Positions 1 to 12,100 of a stretch of 64,000 nt of DNA are shown piece after piece. This DNA comes from Nitrospirillum sp034653275 (lineage in GTDB: Bacteria > Pseudomonadota > Alphaproteobacteria > Azospirillales > Azospirillaceae). Location of the stretch: contig NZ_JAYEES010000002.1 in the NCBI RefSeq assembly GCF_034653275.1, forward strand, positions 1 to 64,000. The letters are read 5' to 3'. The notes beneath the pieces are model-generated. The model did no database searches, was not told where the DNA came from, and saw nothing but the letters and a program-made list of their open reading frames with translations. The translations under genes were made by a program, and so were the position numbers. Position 1 is the stretch's first letter, and each line of letters starts with the position of its first letter.

Positions 1-3000
1 GTCGTCGATGCGGGCGCGGAGGCTGGCCTGGTCGACCTTGCCGGCCAGGGTGGTGGGGATGTTCTCCACCGGGATGACGGCGGCGGGCAACATGTAGCTG
101 GGCAGGCGCTGGGCCAGGGCCTCGCGCCAGGCGGTAGTGTCCGGCAGGCCGGCGCCGGTGGCGAAGGCGTAGAGCGCCTGGTTGCCGGCGGCATCCTTGT
201 GCACCAGCACCACGGCCTGGCGCACGCCCGGCTGCGCCTCGATGGCGGCGGCGATCTCGCCCAACTCCACCCGCTGGCCGCGCAGCTTCACCTGGCCGTC
301 GGTGCGGCCCAGCACCAGCAGCTCACCCCCGGCCGTCCAGCGGCCCAGGTCGCCGGTGCGATAGCGCCGTTCGTTCGCCGTGGTGGGGAAGGCGCGCTTG
401 GTCAGGTCGGGCCGGTTGAGGTAGCCCCGGGCCAGGCTGGCGCCGGCCACCCAGATCTCGCCGATGGCGCCGGGCGGAACCTGCCGGCCCTGGGCGTCCA
501 GGATCATGACGCGCACGTTGGGCAGGGGCCGGCCGGCCGTCAGGCGTGGCGCGTCGGCATCGATACGGCCGATGGTGGTGGCGGCCGTGTTCTCCGTGGG
601 GCCGTAGCCGTTGTAGCAGGCCAGGCTGCGGGCATAGTGGCGGGCGTCGGCCGCGATGGGCGCCTCCCCCACCGTCATCAGGATGCGCAGGGGCGGCAGC
701 GCCGCCCGCTCGAACAGGCGCAGGTATGAGGGCGCCATGGCGGCGACGGTGATGCCCCGGCCGGCGATCAGGCCCGGCATCGCCGCGATGTCGTCCATCT
801 CGGCCCGCGTCAACGGGGACAGGGCGGCACCCGCCGCCCAGGCCATCACCACATCCGAGATCCACAGGTCGAAGGTGGGGGAGGCCAGGGTCAGCACCCG
901 GTCTCGCGGCGTCAGGGCGAAGCGCTCACCCAGGCCCACGGCCAGGTTCATCAGGCCGGCATGGGTGATGACCACCCCCTTGGGCGTGCCGGTGGAACCG
1001 GAGGTGTAGAGGATGTAGGCGGCATCCGCGCCGACATCCTCGGGCAAGGCCTCCGCCGCCAGGGCGGCATCGCGGACATCCCCCGGCCGCAGCAGGGGCA
1101 GGCCCAGGGTGGCCAGGGCCTCCGGCGGGGTGTGGCCGTCCAGCGCCAGGATCATCCGGGCACCGGCGTCCTGGGCGATGAAGGCCAGCCGGTCGCCCGG
1201 CAGGTCGCTGGTCAGGGGCACATAGCAGCCGCCGGCCCGCCATACCGCCAGCACGGCGGCGGGCAGTGCGGGGGACCGGTCGGTCAGGATGCCCACCACC
1301 TGGCCCCGGCGCAGGCCCTGCCGGCGCAGGGCCGCGGCCAGGGCGCCGATCTCGGCATCGACCTCGGCGTAGCCGCGGACACCGGCGGCCGTGACCAGGG
1401 CGGGGGCGCCGGGCTGGGACCGCGCCAGGTCCTGGAACAGGCGATCGAAGCGGGCCGCCGCCGGCGTCAGCGCGGGCCCGTGTTCCCACAGCGCCACCTG
1501 GGCGGCCTCATCCGGCAGCAGGGTGGGCAGGGGCTGGTCGGCGCTCCCTTGCGCCACGTGGCGGGCCAGGGCCGCCAGCGACAGCGCCCAGGTCTCCACC
1601 GTTTCGCTGTCATATAGCTCCGCATCCACCACCCATTGCAGCACCAGGCGGCCATCGGCCAAAGCCTCGTGCGTCAGGGCCATGTCATGCGCGGCGGCCA
1701 GGGGGCTCAGGCGATAGGTGGGGCGTTCGGGGATGGCGACCGTCGTCGTCGTCAGCGCCCAGTCCGCATCCCCACCGCTTCCCGCCGCCATCGGCGTCTC
1801 GCTGACCAGCAGGTTGTACAGCGGGTGGCGGCCAGGCTGGACCAGCGTGGGATGCCGGTGGCGGAAATCCGCCAGCATGCGGGCGATGGGGTAGCGGGAG
1901 TGGCCGAGGCCATCGGCCAGCGACTGCTGCACCCCGGCCAGGACGTCGGCCAGCGTGTCGGCCAGGGTGTCGCCCTCTGGCAGATGGCAGGCCAGGGGCA
2001 GCATGTTCAGGTAATAGCCCACCACCCGGGCCTCGTCCGCCGTCTCACGGGTGGAGGCGGCGGTGCCCAGGGTGAAGCGGGCCCGGCCGGTGCGCCGCCG
2101 CACCTCGATCGCCATCAGCGCCAGCATCAGGGCATGCAGGCTGGCGCCCTGGCCCTGGGCGATGCGGCGCAGGCCGGCGGTGGTGTCGGCATCCAGGCAC
2201 AGGCGCAGGCTGTGGCTGCCCTTCGCGGCCTGGCCACCGCGGCCCAGCGGGCGCGGCGCGTCCAGCGGCCATTCGTCGAAGGGGCCGTTGCCCTCCGGCG
2301 CCGGGCTGGCCACCAGATGGTCCAGCGTGTCACGCCAATAGGCGGCGTCGGCATCGGCCGCCGGGCTGGCCAGGTAAGCCTCTTCCCGCGCCGTTGACCG
2401 GGCCAGGGTGCCGGACAGCGGCTGCGGCGTTTCCCCGCGCAGCAGGGCGGTCAGGTCCTCGATCAACACGGCCAGCGACAGGCCGTCACCCACGGCGTGG
2501 TGCAGGCCCAGCCAGAACACCGCCTGGTCCGGCGCCCGCACCAGGCCCGCCCGCCACAGCGGCGGCTGGCTGAGCGGGATGGCCGTGGCGGCATGGGCGC
2601 GCGCCTGGGCCAGCGCCGCGCCGGCATCGGCCGCCGTCTCGACCAGGAAGTGACTGTCGACCAGCGCCCCGGCGGCGTCCGCGTCCAGCACCGGGCGGCG
2701 CAGACCGTCCTCACCGGCCTCTTCGAAGTGGCAGCGCAGGGCGTCATGGCGGCGGACCAGGGCGGTCCAGGCACGGCGCCAGGCGGCGTCATCCGGCACG
2801 GCGCCCGTGACCGTCAGGGCCAGCGCCATGGTGAAGGCGCGCGTGTCCAGCCCGGCGCCCTCCGCCACCCAGAACTCCCGCTGGCCTTCGGTGGCGCGGT
2901 CGCTGCCGTCACCGACCACCAGCGCCTCGCCCTGGCCCAGTTGGGCCACGCGGCGGGCGAAGCCGCGCAGGGAGGGATCGCTGAACAGCTCGCGCGCCGG

Positions 3001-3153
3001 CACGGGATGGCCGAAGGCCTTCTCCAACTGGTGCGATACGGCGATGGCCAGCAGGCTGTGCCCGCCCAGGCGGAAGAAGTCGTCCTCGCGCCCCACGGGG
3101 CCACAGCCCAGCACCTCCCGCCAAACCGCCGCGATGCGTTCCTCCACCGGGCC
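1..3153 (-). repeat. NRPS module duplicate, copy 2 (T4-C5-A5)
   Basis: This stretch is a near-copy of 3202-6351, at an offset of 3198-3210 bases that always changes in multiples of three. The T-C half (about 1890-3153) and most of the A domain (1 to about 1030 and 1180-1480) are almost base-for-base identical to the other copy. Two patches differ strongly: the C-to-A linker at about 1640-1890 and a piece of the A domain at about 1030-1180. A 12-base in-frame length difference lies near 1945. The repeat may continue past the left edge. Confidence 0.9.
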
Positions 3154-6100
3154 TTGGGGTGGAGTGGTGGCACGGTGCGCGCCGTCCTGCCGCAGGCGGT
3201 ATTCGTCGATGCGGGCGCGGAGGCTGGCCTGGTCGACCTTGCCGGCCAGGGTGGTGGGGATGCTCTCCACCGGGATGACGGCGGCGGGCAGCATGTAGCT
3301 GGGCAGGCGCTGGCCCAGGGCCTCGCGCCAGGCGGTGGTGTCCGGCAGGCCGGTGCCGGTGGCGAAGGCGTAGAGCGCCTGGTTGCCGGCGGCATCCTTG
3401 TGCACCAGCACCACGGCCTGGCGCACGCCCGGTTGCGCCTCGATGGCGGCGGCGATCTCGCCCAGCTCCACCCGCTGGCCGCGTAGCTTCACCTGGCCGT
3501 CGGTGCGGCCCAGCACCAGCAGCTCGCCCCCGGCCGTCCAGCGGCCCAGGTCGCCGGTGCGATAGCGCCGTTCGTTCGCCGTGGTGGGGAAGGCGCGTTT
3601 GGTCAGGTCGGGCCGGTTGAGGTAGCCCCGGGCCAGGCTGGCGCCGGCCACCCAGATCTCGCCGATGGCGCCGGGCGGAACCTGGCGGCCCTGGGCGTCC
3701 AGGATCATGACGCGGATGTTGGCCAGGGGCCGGCCGGCCGTCAGGCGTGGCGCGTCGGCATCGATACGGCCGATGGTGGTGGCGGCCGTGTTCTCCGTGG
3801 GGCCGTAGCCGTTGTAGCAGGCCAGGCGGCCGGCATAGTGGCGGGCGTCGGCCGCGATGGGCGCCTCCCCCACCGTCATCAGGATGCGCAGGGGCGGCAG
3901 CGCCGCCCGCTCGAACAGGCGCAGGTATGACGGCGCCATGGCGGCGACGGTGATGCCCCGGCCGGCGATCAGGCCCGGCATCGCCGCGATGTCGTCCATC
4001 TCGGCCCGGGTCAAGGGAGACAGGGCGGCGCCGGCCGCCCAGGCCATCACCACATCCGAGATCCACAGGTCGAAGGTGGGGGAGGCCAGGGTCAGCACCC
4101 GGTCTCGCGGCGTCAGGGCGAAGCGCTCACCCAGGCCCACGGCCAGGTTCATCAGGCCGGCATGGGTGATGACCACCCCCTTGGGCGTGCCGGTGGAGCC
4201 GGAGGTGTAGAGGATGTAGGCGGGATCGGCGCCCACATCCTCGGGCAGGGGCTCGTCCGCCAGGGCGGCGGCCTCCCGCACTCCCTCGGGCCGCAGCAGG
4301 GGCAGGCCCAGGGCGACCAGGGCATCGGGCGGGGTGTGGCCGTCCAGCGCCAGGATCAGGGCAGCACCGGCGTCCTGGGCGATGAAGGCCAGGCGGTCGC
4401 CCGGCAGGTCGCTGGTCAGGGGCACATAGCAGCCGCCGGCCCGCCAGACCGCCAGCACGGCGGCGGGCAGTGCGGGGGACCGGTCGGTCAGGATGCCCAC
4501 CACCTGGCCCCGGCGCAGGCCCTGCCGGCGCAGGGCGGCGGCCAGGGCGCCGATCTCGGCATCGACCTCGGCATAGCTGCGTACGCCGGCGGCGGTGACG
4601 AGGGCCGGGGCGTCCGGCTGGGCCCGGGCCAGGTCCTGGAACAGGCGGTCGAAGCGGGCCGTGGGCGGGGTCAGCGCGGGCCCATGTTCCCACAGCGCCA
4701 GCTGGGCGGCCTCATCCGGCAACAGGGTGGGCATGGGCTGGTCGGCGGCCCCGCGCGCCACATGCCGGGCCAGGGCCGCCAGCGACAGCGCCCACCTCTC
4801 CGCCGTGTCCCGGCCGTAAACGGTGGCGTTGACGAACAGCTGCAGCGCGTGGCCGCCGTCGGCCCGGGCTTCGTGGGCCAGCACCATGTCCTGGGCCGGG
4901 GCGTTGGTGGTCAGGCGATAGTCCAGCGCCCCGATGGCCGGGAGCTGCTGTGGCACGAAACGCCAGGCGGCGCCATGGCCGGCGTCGCCGCCCATATCGC
5001 CCGGGTTCTCGGTCACCGCGATGTCGAACAGGGGGAAGCGCCCCGGCTGGACCAGGTCGGGGTATTGGTCACGGAAGTCGGCCAGGATGCGGGCGGTGGG
5101 GTAGCGGGAGTGGGCGAGGCCGTCGGCCAGCGACTGCTGCACCCCGGCCAGGACGTCGGCCAGCGTATTGCCCTCTGGCAGATGGCAGGCCAGGGGCAGC
5201 ATGTTCAGGTAATAGCCCACCACCCGGGCCTCGTCCGCCGTCTCGCGGGTGGAGGCGGCGGTGCCCAGGGTGAAGTGGGCCCGGCCGGTGCGGCGTCGCA
5301 CCTCGATGGCCATCAGGGCCAGCATCAGGGCGTGCAGGCTGGCGCCCTGACCCCGGGCGATGCGGCGCAGGCCGGCGGCGGTGTCGGCGTCCAGACATAG
5401 ACGCAGGCTGTGGCTGCCCTTCGCGGCCTGGCCACCGCGGCCCAGCGGGCGCGGCGCGTCCAGCGGCCATTCGTCGAAGGGGCCGTTGCCCTCCGGCGCC
5501 GGGCTGGCCACCAGATGGTCCAGCGTGTCACGCCAATAGGCGGCGTCGGCATCGGCCGCCGGGCTGGTCAGGTAAGCCTCTTCCCGCGCCGTCGACCGGG
5601 CCAGGGTGCCGGTCAGCGGCTGCGGCGTTTCCCCGCGCAGCAGGGTGGTCAGGTCCTCGATCAACACGGCCAGCGACAGGCCATCGCCCACGGCGTGGTG
5701 CAGGCCCAGCCAGAACACGGCCTGGTCCGGCGTCCGCACCAGGCCCGCCCGCCACAGCGGCGGCTGGCTGAGCGGGATGGCCGTGGCGGCATGGGCGCGC
5801 GCCTGGGCCAGCGCCGCGCCGGCGTCGGCCGCCGTTTCGATCCGGAAGTGGCTGTCGACCAGCGTCCCGGCGGCGTCCGCGTCCAGCACCGGGCGGCGCA
5901 GACCGTCCTCACCGGCCTCTTCGAAGTGGCAGCGCAGGGCGTCATGGCGGCGGACCAGGGCCGTCCAGGCACGGCGCCAGGCGGCGTCATCCGGCACGGC
6001 GCCCGTGACCGTCAGGGCCAGCGCCATGGTGAAGGCGCGCGTGTCCAGCCCGGCGCCCTCCGCCACCCAGAACTCCCGCTGGCCTTCCGTGGCGCGGTCG

Positions 6101-9100
6101 CTGCCGTCACCAACCACCAGCGCCTCGCCCTGGCCCAGCTGGGCCACGCGGCGGGCGAAGCCGCGCAGGGTGGGATCGCTGAACAGCTCGCGCGCCGGCA
6201 CGGGGTGGCCGAAGGCCTTTTCCAACTGGTGCGACACGGCGATGGCCAGCAGGCTGTGCCCGCCCAGGCGGAAGAAGTCGTCCTCGCGCCCCACGGGGCC
6301 GCAGCCCAGCACCTCCCGCCAAACCGCCGCGACGCGTTCCTCCACCGGGCCCTGCGGCGGGCCACCGACCGGACCGGCGACAGCTTGCGCGCCCGACAGC
6401 GCCAGCAGGGCGCGCAAGGCCGCGCGGTCGACCTTGCCGGACGGGGTCATGGGGATGGCATCCACCACCACCAGGGCCGCCGGGATCATATAGGCGGGCA
6501 ACCGGCCGGCCAGCGTCTCGCGCCAGCCCCCGGCCAGCCATTCCGGCGCGCCATCGGCCTGCGGTCGGACGAAGGCCCACAGGCTCTTGCGGCCGGGTTC
6601 GCCGTTGGGGTCGCCATGGGGGGCGGCCTCCAGCGTCACCACGGCCTGGGCCACGGCGGGGTGGGCCTCCAGCGCCGCCTCGATCTCCCCCAACTCGATG
6701 CGGATGCCGTTCAGCTTGACCTGATGGTCGCGCCGGCCCAGCACCTCCAGCACCGGCAGGCCGCCATCATGGCCGCCACGCCAGCGGCCCAGATCGCCGG
6801 TGCAGTAACGCCGCTGTCCGCCCTCACCGATGAAGGCGGCGGCGGTCAGGTCGGGCCGGTTGAGATAGCCCTCGGCCAGGTTCAGGCCGCCCAGCCAGAT
6901 TTCGCCCACGGCGCCGGGGGCCGCCAGGGCGCCGTCGCCGTCGCGGATTTCCGCCAGGGTGTTGGGCAGGGGGCGGCCGGTGGCGAGCACGCCGTCCAGC
7001 CCCGCCAGGGGTAGGGCGCCCATGGTGCTGGTGATGGCGTTTTCCGTGGGGCCGTAGGCGTTGACGTAGCGTAGGCGGCCACCGTAACGCGTCACGTCGC
7101 CAGCCAGCGGCGCCTCGCCGCCCGTCACCAGGATGCGCACGCCGTCGGGTAGGGCGCCATCCAGCAGGCGCAGGTAGGTGGGCGTCAGATCGGCGACCGT
7201 GACGCCCCGGTCGCGGATCAGGTCCAGCAGCGCCGCCGGCCGCTCGATGACTTCCGCCGTCGCCAGGCAAAGGGTGGCGCCGAAGACCAGCGGCAGGCCG
7301 ATGTCGGACAGGGACACGTCGAACGCCGGGGACGCGAACATCAGCGTGCGGTCGTCGGCGGTCAGGCCATAGTCCTCGCCCACGCCCAGCAGGGTGTTCA
7401 GCAGGGCGGCATGACCCACCCGCACGCCCTTGGGCAGGCCGGTGGAACCGGAGGTGTAGAGGATGTAGGCGGTGTCGGTGGACCGCCCCCGCGGCAGGGC
7501 GATGTCGTCCCGGGCCGCCCGCTCCACGGTCGCCAGCCCATCGGCCGTCAAGTCCAGGACATGGGTCGCGTCCGCGTCGCGGATCATGAACGTCCGCCGG
7601 TCAGCCGGCAGGTCGGCGGCCAGGGGCAGATAGACCGCGCCGGCCAGCCAAAGGGCCAAAAGCGTCGCCGGCAGGTCGACGGCACCGCGCGGCGTGACGA
7701 CGGCCACCACCGCGCCCGGCGCCACGCCCTGGGCCACCAGGCCGCGCGCCACCCGGTTGGCGCGACCCAGCAGTGTGGCGTAGGAAACCTCGCCCCCACC
7801 CGCCAGGATCAAGGCCGGATGCTCCGGCCGGGCGGCCGCCTGCGCGGCGATCAGGTCGACCGGGCGGGCATCGGGCCGGAAGACGACGGGGCCGGCCTGC
7901 CAGCGCGCCAGCAGCGCCTGCTCGGACGGCAGCGCGGAAGGCACGGCACCGTCCATGGCCGGCTGATCCGCCAGCCAGGCGGCCAAGTCCAACAGGCCCT
8001 TCAGCCAATGGTGTGCCGTATCAACATCATAGATGGCAGCGTTCATCTGCCACTTCAGCACCAGGCCACCATCGGGTAGAGCCTCATGCGACAGCGCCAT
8101 GTCCTGGCCGGCCCCATGCGGCGCCAGTTCATAGTGGATGCCGCCGGCCTCGGCGCCGCTCAGCCGCGCCAGACGGGTGCCGGCCAGGTCTGCGCGGTGC
8201 GCGCCGGGCAACTCCGGCGTCTCGGTCACGACGATGTCGAACAGGGGGAAGCGGGCGGGGTCGCGCAGGGCCGGGCGCTCGCGCCACAGATCGTGGCACA
8301 GTCGGGCGAAGGGGTAGCGGGCATGGTGCAGTGCCCGGGCCAGCTCATTCCTTACGGTATCAAAACGGTTGGCGAGAGCCTGGTCGTCCGCCAGATTGAA
8401 GGCGACCGGCACCAGCGTCACGGCGTAGCCCACGGCTTCCGCCACCGCCGCGTCCTCGCGCAGGGACACGGTGCTGCCGATCAGGAAATCACGGCGACCG
8501 GTGCGGCGGAACACTTCCGAACCCAAGAGCGTCAGCATCAGCGCGTGCAGGCTGCCCTGACCCCGGCGGGCCAGGCGGCGCAAGGCGTCGGTCTGTTGAG
8601 CGGGCAACACCGCCTCCAGCCGGTGGCTGCGGGCCGACGCGTCCAGGCGGCGGGGGTGATCCAGGGGCCACTCTTCGAACGCCGCGTCGGGCAGGGCCCG
8701 CAGGATGTCGCCCCAGGCCTGGGCATCGCGGGCGGCGTCGGGGCCGGCCAGATAGGCCGCCTCCTGCCGGGCCAACGCCACGGCATCCACGGCGGGGGCC
8801 GGGATCTCATCCCCGCGCAGCAGCGCGGCCAGGTCCCGCATCAGCACCTCCAGCGAGGCGCCGTCGCCCGCCGCATGGTGCAGGGCCAGCCAGAAAAGGG
8901 TGTCCCCCTCGGCGATCGTCACGACGCCGGCGCGGTACAGCGGCGCCAGGCGCAGGGACAGCGGCGCGCACTGCCGGTCGCGGATATGGGCCAGGGCGGC
9001 GGCGCGGTCGCCGACCGCGGTGAATTCCAGTTTCGCGACCGCAGCGTCCCGGGGGGCCGTCACATGCCGGCGCACGGTGCCGTCCGCGTCGGTGGCGAAG

Positions 9101-12100
9101 GTGGTGCGCAGGGCCGCGTGCCGGGCCACCAGCGCCTGCCAGGCCGCGTTCCAGCGCGCCGCGTCCGGCAGCGGCCCCACTACGCGGCGGATCAGGGGCA
9201 TGGTGAAATGCCCGGTGTCGAGGCCGGCGGCTTCCGCCAGCCAAAACTCCCGTTCGCCCAGCGTGGCCAGGGTGGGGTCCGCATCGGCGTTCCCGTCGGC
9301 GCCCCCGTCGGCAATCGTGGCGCCGTCCGCGACGGTCTCCGCTGCCGCCAGGTGGGCCGCGAATTGGGCGAGGGTGGGGGCGATGAACAGGTCGCGCGCC
9401 GGCACGGGGCGGCCCAGGGCCTGCGCCAGCTGGTGCGCCATGGTGACGGCCAGCAGGCTGTTGCCGCCCAGGGCGAAAAAGTTGTCCTCCCGCGCCACGC
9501 GCGGCTCACGCTCGCTCAGGCCCGGCCCCAACAGCGCGGTCCAGACGCCGGCCACCGATTGCTCCAGCGCGGTCGCCGGCGGGGTGCGCGCCCCTTCTTC
9601 CAGGGGCGGTGCCAACGCCAGCAGGGCGCGGGCGTCGACCTTGCCGCTGGGTGTGGTGGGAATGGCGGCCACGGGCGTATAGCTGGCCGGGATCATGTGC
9701 GCCGGCAGGCGGGGGGCCAGCCAGGCCTGCCACCCGTCGCGGGTGGGCAGGGCCTGATCGTTCTTCGCCACCAGGAAGGCGCGCAGGGCCACGTGCCCGG
9801 CATCGGTGGAGACCAGGACCGCGGCCTGGTGCATCGCCGGATGGGCCAACAGGGCCGCCTCGATCTCGCCCAGTTCCACCCGCTGGCCGTGCAGCTTCAC
9901 CTGCTGGTCCATGCGGCCCAGCAGTTCCAGGCGACCATCGGCCGTCCAGCGGCCCAGGTCGCCGCTGCGGTAGGCCCGGCCCTCGGCCGTCATGACGAAA
10001 CGGTCGGCCGTCAGCTCGGGATTGTTGAGGTAGCCCCGGGCCACGCCGGCGCCGGCCAGCCATAGCTCGCCCACCTCACCCGGCGGCACGGGTGTGCCGT
10101 CGGCACGGCGCAGGCTGACGCGGGTGTTGGCCAGGGGGCGGCCGATGGACAGCGGGCGGCGGGGGTCGGCGTCGCCCTCCACCAGGCCGATGGTGACGAT
10201 GATGGCGGTCTCGGTCGGCCCATAGGCGTTCCAGAAGGCGATGGGGGGGCCATGCCGGGCGGCGTCGCTGTGGCGCGGCGCCTCGCCGCCGGTGTTCAGG
10301 ATGCGCAGACCCTGGAACGGCGTCTCGGCGCTGACCCGCAGGTATGAGGGGGCGTGGAAGGCGCAGGTGACGCCCAGGCGGGTGTAATGGCGCTTCAGCG
10401 CCCAGGGATCGTCACGCAGCGCTGGGCCGATGGGCGCCAGGCCGCCGCCGTTCAGCAGCGCCATACCCAGTTCCCAGGGGCTGGCGTCGAAGCCCGGCGT
10501 CGCCACCAGGCTGGTGCGGTCGGCGGCTGTCAGACCCACGGTGCCGGCGTGGGACAGGATGGTGTTGACGTAGCCGCGATGGGTGACGGCGACACCCTTG
10601 GGCCGGCCGGTGGTGCCCGAGGTGTAGATGATGTAGGCCACGTCGTCCGGTCCGGCGCCGGCATGGTCCACGGTCCTGGCGGGGGGCAGGGTGCCCGCAT
10701 CCAGCACCGGGCCGAGGCCCGTCAGCAGCGCTGGCGGCGGTGCCTGTCCGTCCCCCGAGGGAACGGTGATCAGCACCTTGGCGCCCGCATCGGATGCCAT
10801 GTAGGCCAAGCGCTCGACGGGCAGGTCGGCGGCCAAGGGCAGGTACACGGCCCCCGCCTTCCAGATGCCGAGAATGACCGCCGGCAGGGCCGGCGCGCAA
10901 TCGGTCAGGACGGCGACGACACGGTCCGGCCCCAGGTCCTGGGCCAGCAGGCGGTTGGCGACGCCGTTGGCGGCGGCGTCCAGGTCGGCGTAGCTCCGGG
11001 TTTCCTCCAGGGTCAGCACGGCCGCGGCGTCCGGCTGGCGCCGGGCCCAATCCTCGAACAGGGCCTGGGCGCCGACGGCCGGCCGCTCCACGGTGGGGCC
11101 AGCCTCCCACGCCGCCAGCACCGCCGCCTCGTGCGCCAGCAGGGCGGGGGGCGTCTGGCGCAGCCGGTCCGGATCAGCCGCCAGCCATTCCGCCCAGGCC
11201 ACCAGGCTGTCCAGCCAGGCTTGCGCTGTCGTGGCGGCGTAGACGTCGGGATTCCAGTGCAGGACCAGGCGCAGATCCTCGCCGGCCTGGTTATCGGCCG
11301 TCTCGGCCCATTCATAGCTGAAGGCCAGGTCCACGCCGGCCAACGGCGGCAGGCCCAGGCCAGGCAGGGGATGGCGGCGCAGGCCGTGCGCCCCTCCCTC
11401 CGAGAGCGGCGGCGGGTTGGCCGTCAGGGTGATGTCGAACAGGCCGGGACGTTCCGCCGCGCGCCGGCCGGGCCACCGCTGCTGAAACTCCCGCGCGATC
11501 CAGCTGCCGGGATAGCGGGCGTGGCCCAGGGCGGCGCGCAACGTGTCGCGACTGTGCGCCAGCCGGCCGGCCAGGGTGTCGTCCGCCTTATCCAGCACCA
11601 GGGGCAGCACGTTGACGTAATGGCCGATGGCGGCCTCGGCGCCTGAGGGGCGGATGGAAAAGCCGCTGCCGATGATGACGCGCGGCCGGCCGCTGCGCCG
11701 TTGCGTCTCCCACCCCAGCAGGGCCAGCAGCAGGCCGTGCAGGCCGGTTCCCGCCTGGCGGGCCAGCCGGGCCAGGACCCGGGCCGTGGCGGCGGGGATG
11801 ACGGCGTGGCGGGGGGCGGCCGGCGCCAATTGGGGCGTGGCGGGGCGGCTGTAATCGGTGGCGAGATCCGCCAGAACGTCATCCGCACCGGCCGCCGCCG
11901 CGTCCAACTGGTCCTGCCAATAGCGCTGATCCGCCTCGCGCGCGGCAGAGGCGAGGTAGCGCGCCTCGGCCATCGTGGCGGCGCGGATGCCGTGCGCGGC
12001 CGGGCCAGCGGCATCACCCCGCAGGCGGCGGGCCAGATTGTCCTGCAAATGGCCCATGGCCAGGCCATCCACCACCGCATGGTGCGCCACCACCCAGAAC

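Noticed and set aside
2497..3486. Long plus-strand open frame across the NRPS region (and similar ones at 5410-7014, 8086-10065, 11701-13608)
   Set aside because: They are Gly/Arg/Gln-rich complements of the continuous minus-strand NRPS frame, with no recognisable domain.
3383..3565. Small plus-strand ORF repeated at 182-364, resembling a duplicated peptide gene
   Set aside because: The repetition is explained by the duplicated NRPS modules on the opposite strand.
2909..4066. Minus-strand open frame of 385 codons inside the NRPS
   Set aside because: Out of frame with the NRPS; its low-complexity Arg/Gly/Pro/His composition is typical of a shifted frame in high-GC DNA.
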